A model generated the notes under the pieces. The model did not search any database, was not told where the DNA came from, and saw nothing but the letters and a program-made list of their open reading frames with translations. Shown piece after piece: positions 40,433 through 49,135 of a stretch of DNA of 64,000 nucleotides. The DNA is from Nocardia sp. NBC_00508. Its GTDB lineage: Bacteria; Actinomycetota; Actinomycetes; Mycobacteriales; Mycobacteriaceae. The stretch is taken from positions 7,502,001 through 7,566,000 of the forward strand of contig NZ_CP107852.1 of the NCBI RefSeq assembly GCF_036346875.1, given 5' to 3'. The translations under genes were made by a program, and so were the position numbers. How positions within the stretch are numbered: the first letter of the stretch is position 1; each line of letters opens with the position of its first letter.

Positions 40433-41038
40433 TCAATCCCAGGGAGTCGGCCCGGTCTGTGATTCCCAGGCTGCGAGCGCTTTTGCTGGCATGAGCAGGA
40501 TCCTGGCCTCGGCCGCATACGCGCGTGCTTGCGGGGTGAACGCGTGCGCGGTGGTCACCACGGCCGCCACGTCGGCGCCGTGGATGGTGTGCGCGGTTCC
40601 GCCGAAGCGCTGCACGTCTTGGCTGCCCACGCTGCGGCCGTTGCGGTATCGCTTGGCCTGCAGCACGATTCGGCGGCCGTCCGGTGCCTGCGCGATCACG
40701 TCGGCGCCCAGATCACCGGATCCGCCGACCACCCGGACATCGGTGCACCCGTCGCGGCGACACAACGCGGCCAGCGCCTCCTCGAACTCGGAAGGACTCA
40801 GCGAGTTCTGCCGTAGCGCCGACAGCGCCCGCGCGTCATCGCGAGCACGCACCTGGCGGCGATGCCGCGCCGCCAGCACGGCGGCGACGGCCAGCACACA
40901 GGCCCCGACAGAAGCGAGTGCCGCGGCTTGCCGTGCGGCGATGTCCGCGACCTTGGGTGCAACCACCAGCGTGGCAACGGTGGCCATGAACATCAACGCC
41001 GCCGCATCCGATCCGCGGCGACCACGTCGTTTTCCCAT
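40433..41038 (-). CDS. Mrr-like restriction endonuclease-fold membrane protein
   Basis: 201 residues. Two N-terminal hydrophobic helices (FMATVATLVVAPKVADIA, ALASVGACVLAVAAVLA) precede a Mrr-type nuclease domain (about 80-195). It has SPSEFEEALAALCRRDG, the catalytic Asp in GSGDLGADVIAQ and the QAKRY motif (VLQAKRYRNGRSVG), then VVTTAHAFTPQARAYA. Such membrane-tethered Mrr proteins are widespread and their substrates are largely unknown. Confidence 0.82.
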   Translation of the reverse strand: MGKRRGRRGSDAAALMFMATVATLVVAPKVADIAARQAAALASVGACVLAVAAVLAARHRRQVRARDDARALSALRQNSLSPSEFEEALAALCRRDGCTDVRVVGGSGDLGADVIAQAPDGRRIVLQAKRYRNGRSVGSQDVQRFGGTAHTIHGADVAAVVTTAHAFTPQARAYAAEARILLMPAKALAAWESQTGPTPWD

Positions 41039-41248
41039 CCCGGTGCCCCCTCAGCAGCCCGCCCGGCTCTTCCTCGTCCTGGCGCAAGCGCCTGGCCCAT
41101 CCTCCGATTGTCACGGCTACCGCCCCGATTCCACCCACTTTCGGACTTCGAGGCCGTGTCGGCCGGGGACCGGTCACTCGCAGCACCGAACCCGCTCCCC
41201 CACAGCGAATTTCCGGATCGTCTCGGCCACCGAATGGGTTGCCGATCG

Positions 41249-41632
41249 TCAGCCCACCTGCCCGGTTTCGTTCACGATCGCGGCGGCGTTCTCGATGTCC
41301 TGACCAGTGATGCGTTTGAACGAGATCGCCATGACCTCACGCATGTTCTTCACGGTCTCGATGTCTTCAGCGATGACCTGGTCTATCGAATTTGGGTCGC
41401 CCGTCGCCTGCTTCACGAACTTTTTGGCCAAATCGTCCGCCATCTTGAAATCGCCAAAACCTGAGACGTTCTGGGCGTTTCGCGCGAAAGCCAGCAGCTT
41501 CACCAGATCATCCAAACGTTTATCACAGGCTTTCGCGCAAAGATACGCGGCATTCTCGTCATCCAGGTAAAGTTCCCCCGCTCGAGCCTTTTCTGCTAGC
41601 TGCCGCCAGAGATTTGCGTCGTTCTGGCTCAT
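41249..41632 (-). CDS. Unrecognised helical protein of 127 residues
   Basis: A mainly alpha-helical, charged protein: LWRQLAEKARAGELYLDDEN, AAYLCAKACDKRLDDLVKLL, MADDLAKKFVKQATGDPNSI and IETVKNMREVMAISF. The GC content is visibly lower than its neighbours. It lies 15 bp downstream of a DUF3558-like lipoprotein gene in the same direction, so the two form an operon. Paired lipoprotein/helical proteins of this kind occur near ESX-related genes in Nocardia, but no WXG motif is seen. Confidence 0.6.
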   Translation of the reverse strand: MSQNDANLWRQLAEKARAGELYLDDENAAYLCAKACDKRLDDLVKLLAFARNAQNVSGFGDFKMADDLAKKFVKQATGDPNSIDQVIAEDIETVKNMREVMAISFKRITGQDIENAAAIVNETGQVG

Positions 41633-41647
41633 CTTTCCCCTCCCAGA

Positions 41648-42178
41648 TCAATTCGGAAATGCTGGAACCAGCGAATCTCCTGCGCGATACAGCATCGTGC
41701 ACGAATCATCGGTAAGATCGCCCAACGCTGCTGCCTTGTTCAGGATTCTCAATTGGGTCACGCCCTGGGATGCCGGGAACAAGATGTCGCAACCGAGGTC
41801 TTTCGTGGCGCCATCGACCTTGAATTGCCGACCTTGACGACCCGCGACTGTGACATCCTTGAACTCGATGTTTCCGGGCTTCCGCTCGAATTCTGACACA
41901 GTGCGTCCAGTTGAAAATACTGTAATGAGGTACTTGGGTGCATCCCAGCTACAGATCTCCCAGCCGGACTGATCCACTCCGGCGATGCCGGGCTCCTCGG
42001 TCGCGGGATCGAGGCCCGCTGCCCGCAGCACATCATCGGAAATCTCCGTGCACGGATTGAACAGGGCCTTGGCTGCGGTGGTGCTTGTGGTGGCAGAACC
42101 GCCCGTGGTGGTTCCGCAGCCAACAGTACTTGCTGCAAGCACAAAACCAAGCAGCATCAACGTGATTCGACGCCCCAT
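41648..42178 (-). CDS. DUF3558-type lipoprotein
   Basis: About 176 residues. The signal ITLMLLGFVLAASTVGC ends in a lipobox (TVGC). After a Thr-rich linker comes the DUF3558 pattern FNPCTEISDDVLRAAGLDPA, WEICSWDAP and a closing Cys in LGDLTDDSCTMLY. Members are cell-envelope lipoproteins of mycolate-producing actinobacteria with unknown role. It leads a two-gene unit with the 127-residue helical protein. Confidence 0.75.
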   Translation of the reverse strand: MGRRITLMLLGFVLAASTVGCGTTTGGSATTSTTAAKALFNPCTEISDDVLRAAGLDPATEEPGIAGVDQSGWEICSWDAPKYLITVFSTGRTVSEFERKPGNIEFKDVTVAGRQGRQFKVDGATKDLGCDILFPASQGVTQLRILNKAAALGDLTDDSCTMLYRAGDSLVPAFPN

Positions 42179-42367
42179 CCCCACCCTCTCCACCTGCGAC
42201 GGCTCAGAATGCGCACACTCTAGCAGACGACCCACTGACCTTACTTGCCGACGACCATGGGCATCGTTCCCTCGCGTCCGGTGCAATTCGGGGATCTGGG
42301 AGAGGAAGGCCCCGATCTTCGCCCATGGGCGAAGATCGGGCTGTCGTCTGCTGCGTGGTTCGATTGG

Positions 42368-42574
42368 TCAGGCAGGCCAGGTGAACTCGTTCTCTTTCAC
42401 GGCTGCGGTGAAGGCGTCCCACTTGCCCGGTGCGAACACCAATGCTGGTCCGGTCGGGTCTTTGGAATCGCGCACGCCGACGCCCCCGTCTACGAAGGCA
42501 ACTTCGACACAGTCCCCACTTGGCTGGCTGTGTCGGCTCTTGAACCACTTCGCCCCGGACAAGTCCACGCTCAC
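42368..42574 (-). CDS. DUF397 protein
   Basis: 68 residues: WFKSRHSQPSGDCVEVAF, VGVRDSKDPTGPALVFAPG and KWDAFTAAVKENEF, the full DUF397 pattern. In actinobacteria these small proteins pair with an XRE/DUF5753 regulator and act like an antagonist (WhiJ/AbaA-type, toxin-antitoxin-like). The start overlaps the regulator stop as ATGA. Confidence 0.9.
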   Translation of the reverse strand: MSVDLSGAKWFKSRHSQPSGDCVEVAFVDGGVGVRDSKDPTGPALVFAPGKWDAFTAAVKENEFTWPA

Positions 42575-43464
42575 GCGGCGTACTCCTCTGCAATTTGCTG
42601 CACCAGAACCCTGGTGTCATCCTCGCTCAATGCCACCTGCCGGAGGCCTGCCAGCGCCGCCTTGTGGCGCTCGATCACACTATCGTCTTCCAGGAACAAT
42701 GCGCCTGTGAAGCCCTCCACGAACACCACCGGAGGTTCTGCCATCCGACTGGCATGCAGAGGCGGGAAGTCGAACAGGGTGAACGACTGGACCACCAATC
42801 CGAGGTGCCCACCAGCATCGAATGGGATGACCCGAATGGACACGTTCGGCAGACGCCCGACCTCCACGAGGTGCCTCGACTGCTCGCTCATCACCCCTCG
42901 TCCTCCGACTTGGTGCCGCAACACCGACTCCGACAGCAGTACTTCGAGCGAAAAATCTGGGTCTTCTACCAGCCTGCGCTGCCGCCGCGCGGCCAATTCG
43001 AGTCGTCGCTCCACATCCACCGCGGACATCGCCGGATCGGCTGTCGCCACAAGCCATCTGCGGTACGCAGGAGTCTGAAGCAAGCCGGGCAGCAACGTGA
43101 GGTGGAAGCTCGTCATCCGGCAACATGCCTGCTCGAGGCTCATGAAGTGATCGAAATGCGGATTCACCACGTCGGCGTAGGCACGCCACCAGCCGCTGGA
43201 CGAATCACCCTTGGCGGCCTTGACTTCCTGAAGGAGGCCGAGCACCTCCGTCTTGGCATCCTCATCTGCCCCGTAGAAATCGAGCAGGTCGCGGAATTGC
43301 GCTGTGCTGATTCTGACGACTTGGCCGTCTTCCAGTCGTCCGATGCCCTGTTTTGATACCTCAATCGCCAATCCCGCCGACAGCTGGCTCTTCTTGGCCT
43401 TGGTCCGCAAATCGCGAAACCGACGACCGAGCGCGCGTCGAGGAAGGGTTGAACCACTGACCAT
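42571..43464 (-). CDS. XRE-family regulator with DUF5753 domain (WhiJ-like)
   Basis: 297 residues. The N-terminal HTH (about 12-65) has RRFRDLRTKAKKSQLSAGLA and VSKQGIGRLEDGQ. The C-terminal DUF5753 region (about 100-290) has LLPGLLQTPAYRRWLVA, VLRHQVGGRGVMSEQ and SIRVIPFDAGGHLGL. It partners the DUF397 gene immediately downstream. Such pairs modulate development or stress responses in Streptomyces; here the target is unknown. It faces a three-gene unit of unknown proteins across 298 bp. Confidence 0.88.
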   Translation of the reverse strand: MVSGSTLPRRALGRRFRDLRTKAKKSQLSAGLAIEVSKQGIGRLEDGQVVRISTAQFRDLLDFYGADEDAKTEVLGLLQEVKAAKGDSSSGWWRAYADVVNPHFDHFMSLEQACCRMTSFHLTLLPGLLQTPAYRRWLVATADPAMSAVDVERRLELAARRQRRLVEDPDFSLEVLLSESVLRHQVGGRGVMSEQSRHLVEVGRLPNVSIRVIPFDAGGHLGLVVQSFTLFDFPPLHASRMAEPPVVFVEGFTGALFLEDDSVIERHKAALAGLRQVALSEDDTRVLVQQIAEEYAA

Positions 43465-43603
43465 TATTTAGCCTCGCTATCTGATTCGGCCCAAACTGGA
43501 CCTATCTACGAAGAACCGCCCCACAGTGGACGCCCAGTGTATTCGAAGGAAAGTCCGCTGCGTTCCGTCCAGCAGCAACTTTTTCGGGTCTACTTGGAGT
43601 CGC

Positions 43604-43735
43604 CCCGATGACCGGGAAACCTCGGATCCACTAGCCGCACAATCCTTTTGCAAACGTGTGCGATTCGTCCGAGACACTGCCGGGATCGCACCGGCGCGAA
43701 CCGCGTGGTGGCCCTCAGCGGCCCCGGTCATCGGG
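43604..43735. repeat. Widely spaced 13-bp inverted repeat in a divergent intergenic region
   Basis: CCCGATGACCGGG (43604-43616) and CCCGGTCATCGGG (43723-43735) are exact inverted copies 106 bp apart. They lie between the DUF5753 regulator and the unknown forward operon. They could be two half-operators or a looping element. The role is unknown. Confidence 0.5.
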
Positions 43736-43762
43736 TCAACCATAGACGGAAGGTTCGAAGCG

Positions 43763-44152
43763 ATGACGAATGCTGAAGTGACAGAACTCGATACGACACG
43801 AAGTCAGCCCGGCGCCGATCGATCGAAGGCCGTTGGCTTGGTGCGGGGTGAGGTGTCGGGGCTGGACGCGCCCCGGCACGCCGTTGCCGTGGCACGGCAT
43901 GCCCGCGAGCTGGGCTATCAGTACGTGTACACGGTGCGACCTCCGCGTGGATGTGCCGATCCGGTGGGGTTCGCACTGGGTCTCGCAGCTGGGCTGGGTG
44001 TGGTGGCGATCGTGGTCTACGACCTGACGCAAGTCGATGACCGGCCCGCGCGAGTGTGCGAGGACTTCGACCTGGAAACGGTATGTCCTCCGGGCACCTG
44101 GGCACGAGTTGCGGCGTCGGCGCACACTGTCGAGAGGGCGGCGGGGCGATGA
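43763..44152 (+). CDS. Unrecognised protein of 129 residues
   Basis: ATG 43763. After an N-terminal tail the core reads AVAVARHARELGYQYVYTVR, PVGFALGLAAGLGVVAIVV, YDLTQVDDRPARVCEDFDLE and TVCPPGTWARVA. The AIVVYDL segment vaguely recalls the start of serine recombinases, but the catalytic region is absent. Overlaps the next gene as ATGA. It looks like a protein confined to Nocardia-type genomes. Confidence 0.55.
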   Translation: MTNAEVTELDTTRSQPGADRSKAVGLVRGEVSGLDAPRHAVAVARHARELGYQYVYTVRPPRGCADPVGFALGLAAGLGVVAIVVYDLTQVDDRPARVCEDFDLETVCPPGTWARVAASAHTVERAAGR

Positions 44153-44472
44153 CTCGGGATGTTCTTCTCACGCCGCCCGATGTTTGTAGCCACGCCGATG
44201 TGCTTGTGGCGCATGAGCAGATGCGGGCGCATCGGGCCTGCCGGGTGCAGTGGTGTGCGTGGAAAGCGGCGGCGTATCAGACATTGGTGTCAGCGGGACG
44301 GCTGACGCCGCAGACGGTGAGCCCGCGTGAGCGCGCTGCCGCACGGGGCATTCGATTCCCACCCAGCGACGAGTCCGGTCTCGCCGACCGGCGTCCGAAC
44401 GCAACCACGATGCGGGAGGTGCTGGAGAGGCTGTCGGCGGCGGCTGCCCCACCGGAACCGTCGGGGAGGTGA
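44149..44472 (+). CDS. Unrecognised protein of 107 residues
   Basis: The middle has HEQMRAHRACRVQWCAWKAA and AYQTLVSAGRLTPQTVSPRE, rich in Arg and with two cysteines. The C-terminus is Ala/Pro-rich. It overlaps the previous gene by four bases and is followed 6 bp later by another small gene, so all three are translated from one mRNA. No family recognised. Confidence 0.55.
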   Translation: MTRDVLLTPPDVCSHADVLVAHEQMRAHRACRVQWCAWKAAAYQTLVSAGRLTPQTVSPRERAAARGIRFPPSDESGLADRRPNATTMREVLERLSAAAAPPEPSGR

Positions 44473-44478
44473 CAACGG

Positions 44479-44808
44479 TTGCACAAGACCACGATCGGAA
44501 CCACCCACACGGGCTGGCGATTGGTGGGGCATCGCATCGAGATCCTGTACTTCTGCGACAACGCCGACACCACGCCCGCCTACCGGCTACGGAATAGCGG
44601 CAACACCGTGCCGATTCCGTTGGGACAGTGCGGGTTGGTCGCCTTCGACGAGCGCGCGTTGCCGGATCTGGCGCAGGTGCGCGAATGGTTCCCGCGTCAT
44701 TTTCGCCTCTGGGACGCGGTGCGCACGCAGTACTGGGAGGCGCTGTTGTCCGCAGGCGGCGCACGCCCGACCGACGAGTGGCACACGGTTGCGGCAGAAC
44801 GCGAGTAG
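44479..44808 (+). CDS. Unrecognised protein of 109 residues (TTG start)
   Basis: TTG at 44479 follows a GGGGAGG site. The protein reads HTGWRLVGHRIEILYFCDNA, YRLRNSGNTVPIPLGQCGLV and ALPDLAQVREWFPRHFRLWD, a small mixed alpha/beta protein with two cysteines. Third gene of the unknown cluster. No function can be assigned. Confidence 0.5.
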   Translation: MHKTTIGTTHTGWRLVGHRIEILYFCDNADTTPAYRLRNSGNTVPIPLGQCGLVAFDERALPDLAQVREWFPRHFRLWDAVRTQYWEALLSAGGARPTDEWHTVAAERE

Positions 44809-44882
44809 GTCCCGCCAGAGTGTGCCACTCGAAAGAACCGCACGCGGCGACCTCCTACGAGGCATCGATTCGAAGAGGGGAA

Positions 44883-45548
44883 ATGTCCAAACGACGAAAC
44901 CGGCCACGGCACAAGCCGAAAGCGCCGCGGAAACCACCAACGACCGGCTCCACGATCCGATACCCGCCGGACGCCGTGATCGACACGCTACTCAGGACCA
45001 TGGTGGCCGAACGCAGCGCCGACACCACCCGACCGAGCGTCGACACCATGCACGTCTGGGGATTCGCCAACACCGACCACCCCACCACGCAAGCGACCGC
45101 CCACACCGCGATCGTCCTCGACCCTGACGCCGAGCGCTCTCCGATCCTGGATTCGGCCGAATGGCTCATCCGCAGATTCACCGGCCGCCTCTGGGGGTTC
45201 GGGCTCGCCTACCGGACAGTCGGCGAGGTGTTCACCGGCCCCGACGGCGTCCCCCACGACGTGATACAGGCAGCGACAGCGGGGAAGCTGCACGAGCGAC
45301 CCGCAGCCGACGAAATGTGCGCGGCAACCATTTTCGATGCTCGCGCACGCACCTACACGGCGCTCACCTACACCCACCTTCCCGAACTCGGACCAACCCC
45401 GACCTGGGTGAACGACACCCGCGCCGACACCGACACCTGGGTCGAGCTGTTCGATCAGCGTGTCGTCGCCGCGCACGCGTGGGCGGCGGCGATAACCCTC
45501 GACCCGCACGCCAACCGCGACGCGATAACCCGACTCCGGACACCATGA
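44883..45548 (+). CDS. Unrecognised protein of 221 residues
   Basis: A basic N-terminal tail (SKRRNRPRHKPKAPRKPP) is followed by a folded part: VIDTLLRTMVAERSADTTR, AEWLIRRFTGRLWGFGLAYR and TWVELFDQRVVAAHAWAAAI. The basic tail suggests nucleic-acid contact. It lies 74 bp after the three-gene unit and is followed by a hairpin that probably ends the transcript. No family recognised. Confidence 0.55.
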   Translation: MSKRRNRPRHKPKAPRKPPTTGSTIRYPPDAVIDTLLRTMVAERSADTTRPSVDTMHVWGFANTDHPTTQATAHTAIVLDPDAERSPILDSAEWLIRRFTGRLWGFGLAYRTVGEVFTGPDGVPHDVIQAATAGKLHERPAADEMCAATIFDARARTYTALTYTHLPELGPTPTWVNDTRADTDTWVELFDQRVVAAHAWAAAITLDPHANRDAITRLRTP

Positions 45549-45554
45549 AAGGGT

Positions 45555-45579
45555 GTTCCCAGCTGCCAGTTCTGGGAAC
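45555..45579 (+). terminator. Hairpin after the unknown gene cluster
   Basis: GTTCCCAG, nine-base loop and CTGGGAAC form a perfect 8-bp stem 6 bp after the 221-residue gene stop. No U-tract. Confidence 0.6.
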
Positions 45580-45719
45580 TGTGCGGCGACCTGGTGAGGC
45601 GCCACGCCGATACCGTTACCGGGCTGCGACGTTGAACCTATGCGATCGGGCTGCGAAGACCCGGCACCGCAGCTACACGTGGCTGCGCGGTCGCGTGATG
45701 AATTATCGGAACGAGGAAA

Positions 45720-46139
45720 ATGCTCGCCACAGAGATACTTGTGTGGGGCTTGGTCGCGGGACTGGTCAATACCGCCGCAATGGTGGTGTTCTACTCGAAC
45801 CCGTGGGTGGCGCGCATCCACCGCCACCACCAGAGGGCCAACGTCGCCGGACAGAGCAGTCACCCGGGTCCGCGGAGGTTCACCGTGCATTTCCTGGGCA
45901 CCCAGCTCGAGGCGTATGTCATGACCATTGGATACGCGTGGTTGCATCCGCTACTGCCGATGAACGGACTGACCGGGGCGATGGCACTGGCCGCGTTCTT
46001 CGCGGCACTGCGCGTCTGCGCACCGGTGTGGGCGCTGTGGACGATGGGAACCTATTCCAGCGGCTACCTCGCGGTGGAAGTCGCCAGCGGAGTCCTCAGC
46101 AGCATCGTCATCACGCTCGCACTCTATGTGCTCATGTAA
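45720..46139 (+). CDS. Integral membrane protein (DUF1761-like)
   Basis: 139 residues with four predicted helices: ILVWGLVAGLVNTAAMVVFY, LEAYVMTIGYAWLHPLLP, AMALAAFFAALRVCAPVWAL and GVLSSIVITLALYVLM. Layout (N-terminal GxxxNxxxxxxFYSNPW and a later GY in helix 2) resembles DUF1761 proteins of unknown function. A GAGG site precedes the ATG. Monocistronic. Confidence 0.6.
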   Translation: MLATEILVWGLVAGLVNTAAMVVFYSNPWVARIHRHHQRANVAGQSSHPGPRRFTVHFLGTQLEAYVMTIGYAWLHPLLPMNGLTGAMALAAFFAALRVCAPVWALWTMGTYSSGYLAVEVASGVLSSIVITLALYVLM

Positions 46140-46345
46140 CGACCAGCCGCCCGGGCGACTTCGCCGACTGGCGGTGCGGCGCGGAAGCCGTTCGATACGC
46201 GGCCCCGGCACGAGTTCCACCCATACCGGGATCGGCAACGCCCCCCCGCCGGCTCCTCCCACCCTTGCGCCCATCCGCAACGCCTTCGCCGCCCGCGCAC
46301 ATGTCGACGACACACACCAGACACCGCGCGGTGCCGACTATCAGG

Positions 46346-46801
46346 TCAGTCGCAGTGGGACGGCTGGGAGAAGAAAATATGGTCGGGATCTGGGTTCTGT
46401 TGGCCCAGCGGTGCGGCACTCCCTGCCCACGAGATGCATTTCCCGGAGGCGTGGACGTACTTGGGGCCAGCGTAGTATTTGAACTCGCCCTGATCGACGG
46501 TCTTCCCGACTTCCCATGTAGGAGGCGATGTGTCGACGCCGGCACTAACGAAAGTGGGCTTCCCCACGTACGCCGTTTTCTTCGTGACAACGCAGTTGGT
46601 ATTGCCGTTGTCGAGCAGGTAAACGGTCGCGAGTCCGGGAAGGTCGTGACTGTCGATCTCCCGGTAGCCGCTGCCGCAGACACTCTCCGGCGACGCCTCG
46701 GCGCTATCAGGCGAGGCCGCGGCAGGGCCCGCCGCGGCGAGTGAGCCGCCGAGTATCGTGCCCGCTACGAGCGCCGCCTGCATCATCTGTGTTACACGCA
46801 A
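46346..46801 (-). CDS. SapA-like secreted protein
   Basis: 151 residues counted from TTG 46801, which gives a proper signal peptide (LRVTQMMQAALVAGTILGG, then SLAAAGPAAASP); ATG 46786 is the alternative. The mature domain has VCGSGYREIDSHDLPGLATV, NTNCVVTKK, GKCISWAG and a final SHCD. These four cysteines and the overall pattern match spore-associated protein A of Streptomyces and its Nocardia homologues. Probably secreted, function unknown. Confidence 0.72.
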   Translation of the reverse strand: MRVTQMMQAALVAGTILGGSLAAAGPAAASPDSAEASPESVCGSGYREIDSHDLPGLATVYLLDNGNTNCVVTKKTAYVGKPTFVSAGVDTSPPTWEVGKTVDQGEFKYYAGPKYVHASGKCISWAGSAAPLGQQNPDPDHIFFSQPSHCD

Positions 46802-47063
46802 TTGCTGAATATCCTTACTGCAAAGGAGGATTGGCAGCACCGGCCGCATGCCAACTGACCCGGCGATGCTAGCCGAGCGGGGACCGAACGGCGCAAGCCG
46901 CTTACACATCATGGGAAGCCCGGAACGTGAACCGTCGACTTGTCTGATGGCCCAGCCCATCTCGACGGCCCCCAGAACCCCCGGCAGCGGCATCGGTGGA
47001 TGATGCGGCGAGGGCAGACTGGTCGGCTGGTAGCTCGCGTACTCGTGGCGGCTGGACGCCGGG
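46802..47063. other. Intergenic stretch
   Basis: 262 bp between the SapA-like start and the end of the AlkZ-like gene. It should contain the sapA-like promoter. I see no further gene or repeat. Confidence 0.4.
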
Positions 47064-48179
47064 CTATACCGGACGCACGGTGAGCGTCTCGCGTCCCACC
47101 GCGACCGCCACGTGCGCGACGGCGGCGTCGAGCCCCTGCTTCGGCAGGTGCGCGCCGTCGAACATGGCGATCTCGACGGCGTCGTCGGCGAGTTCCCAGG
47201 TGCCGACAATCCGTCCGCTCACGACGACGATCGGTGAGATCCACCCCGCGGTCCGGCTCACTTTCGCCCGGTGCGCGCCCGGCAGCAGCGCCGTGTCACC
47301 GGTGCCCGGCCCCAGCACGTACTGATCGAAGGCGCCGAGTAGGTGCACAGACGTGTTCGGCGCCGTGGCGGCGAGCGGGTCGACCTGGTCGGTCGGCAGG
47401 AACGCGCTGCGGCCCTCCACGTCCACCTCGGTGAGCCGGTCGCCCAGGTCGGCGAACCACCGCCGCACGGTCGTCTTGCGCAGGCTGTTTCGGCTGAGCC
47501 AGGCGTCGAACGTCTCCGGCGTCGCCGGTCCGTAGGCGTTCAGGTAGCCGAGGATCGCCAGCGGGGCCGCGGCGTCCGGCTCCGGGAGGCCCGGCCAGTC
47601 ACGCACCAGATGCGCGGGACCGGCGAACGTCACCTTGCTGCCCCGAGCCGGGCCGTGACATAGTGCGCCTTGCCAGGCGAGTGGTTTGAGCAGCGCGCCC
47701 CAGCCGGAGCGCAATTCCGCACCGAGCCGGTGGAATCCGGGATCGGAGACCAGGGCCTCCACTAGTTCGTCGCGGGTGAGCACCGCACTGTCGAGCACCT
47801 CGGCGACCGCCTCGGTCAGCGCGGCGACCTCCGCAGGTGAGGCGCCGAAGTGCTTCTGCCAGGAGGGCTTCTCCCAGGTGCGCGCCGAGCCGATGAGCGC
47901 GAGGCAGGCGGCGGCCAGCGCAGGCGTCAGCGCATGCAGGGTGCCGCGCATCGCCCAGGTCTTCATCAGCACGCCGTCGTCGAGGGCACGAACCAGCGCG
48001 CCCGGCTCCGGCTTCGTGCCGCGCAGCGCCACCGCAAGTTCCGCGGCGGAGGTGACCTGGGCCTGCACCCCGCACAGCCGTTCGGCGATCTCGACCGCGC
48101 CCTCGTCCGCGCGGGACGCCACGTACTGACGACTCAGCCGCCACGCGAAGACCTGATCCCAGGTGACCCGCACGCGCAC
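47064..48179 (-). CDS. AlkZ-like winged-helix protein (HTH_42 family)
   Basis: 371 residues. The family hallmark Gln-x-Gln occurs near the N-terminus (ERLCGVQAQVTSAAELAVA), then WAMRGTLHALTPALAAACLA, PLAILGYLNAYGPATPETFD and a C-terminal WISPIVVVSGRIVGTWE. AlkZ/YcaQ relatives are DNA glycosylases that unhook interstrand cross-links or protect antibiotic producers, and the QxQ pair is catalytic. GTG 48179 is preceded by GAGGAG and lies 12 bp after the M56 peptidase gene, making a transcript blaI-M56-alkZ-like. Confidence 0.8.
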   Translation of the reverse strand: MRVRVTWDQVFAWRLSRQYVASRADEGAVEIAERLCGVQAQVTSAAELAVALRGTKPEPGALVRALDDGVLMKTWAMRGTLHALTPALAAACLALIGSARTWEKPSWQKHFGASPAEVAALTEAVAEVLDSAVLTRDELVEALVSDPGFHRLGAELRSGWGALLKPLAWQGALCHGPARGSKVTFAGPAHLVRDWPGLPEPDAAAPLAILGYLNAYGPATPETFDAWLSRNSLRKTTVRRWFADLGDRLTEVDVEGRSAFLPTDQVDPLAATAPNTSVHLLGAFDQYVLGPGTGDTALLPGAHRAKVSRTAGWISPIVVVSGRIVGTWELADDAVEIAMFDGAHLPKQGLDAAVAHVAVAVGRETLTVRPV

Positions 48180-48190
48180 TCCTCTTCTCC

Positions 48191-49135
48191 TCAGCTCAGC
48201 AGCGCGCCGAAACCGGCGACGGTCACGGCCGTCAGCACCGACCCGGTCACCGTCATCGCGATCACGCCGACCAGTGCGGTGCTGGTCGTGGCCCACCGGA
48301 TCACACCAACGGGATCGGCCAGTCGCTCGGCCCGCGCCAGCACCGCGGTGCCGGCCGCGGCCAGCGCGCCCGGCGCGGCCTCGGCGATGCCGACGATTGC
48401 CAGCAGCCCGCCCAGCAGCGGAAGCGAGCCGTGCTCGTCGGCGGCCTTGTCGTCGGCGCACATCTCCAGCAGCCGCGCGATCTCGGCCGCACCGCCGGTG
48501 AAAAACCGCAGGCCGGGCAGCGTCGTGGCCACCGCGCGCAGCACCGCGGTCAACGCCGCGTGCCTGCCGCTCAGATGCGCGCGTTCGTGGGCGAGAACGG
48601 CGGCGAGCTGATCCGCGCTGAGCGCATCGAGGGCGGCGGTGGTGACGACGATGGTGTCCGGACCGGGCACGCAATACACTTGGCGCTCCGGCGAATCGAG
48701 CACGACGGCGCCGATCCCGGGCACCCGCCTGCCGACCAGGCGGACGGCACGCGCGTGGACACTGGTCCGCTTGCGCATCTGCACCGCAACCCGCGCCGCA
48801 CGCACGACCAGCGCGACCGCGCCGGTTGCCACCAGCGCCGCCACCGCGAAGGTGGCCGCCCGGCTGGCGGCGGCGCCGTGCAGGTGCATCGGCGTCCACA
48901 GGAACGCGAAGCAGGCGCGCAACACATCCTTCGGATGTCCCCAGTAGGTGGCGAACTCGACGGTCACCAGCATCGCCGCGATACCCCACGCGCTCAGCGC
49001 ACCGACGATCGCGACCACCCAGGCGACCACGCCGAGGCGCGGCGCGATGCCGCGATGGGTCAGACTGCGCAGCACGGGCGGACCGAAGACCGCCACGGCG
49101 ATGCCGTACAGCATCAGCGAAATGACCAGGCTCAC
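48191..49135 (-). CDS. M56-family membrane metallopeptidase (BlaR1-like)
   Basis: 314 residues. Several membrane helices flank a cytoplasmic zincin domain with VLAHERAHLSGRHA (HExxH-type motif as HERAH) and a downstream acidic metal ligand region (MCADDKAADEHGSL). Related to BlaR1/MecR1 without the penicillin-binding domain. It likely cleaves the partner BlaI repressor. Its GTG start overlaps the repressor stop (GTGA), so the two are coupled. Confidence 0.85.
   Translation of the reverse strand: MSLVISLMLYGIAVAVFGPPVLRSLTHRGIAPRLGVVAWVVAIVGALSAWGIAAMLVTVEFATYWGHPKDVLRACFAFLWTPMHLHGAAASRAATFAVAALVATGAVALVVRAARVAVQMRKRTSVHARAVRLVGRRVPGIGAVVLDSPERQVYCVPGPDTIVVTTAALDALSADQLAAVLAHERAHLSGRHAALTAVLRAVATTLPGLRFFTGGAAEIARLLEMCADDKAADEHGSLPLLGGLLAIVGIAEAAPGALAAAGTAVLARAERLADPVGVIRWATTSTALVGVIAMTVTGSVLTAVTVAGFGALLS

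Noticed and set aside
43763..44152. Serine recombinase
   Set aside because: The AIVVYDL stretch resembles resolvase starts, but the catalytic Ser and C-terminal DNA-binding domain are missing.
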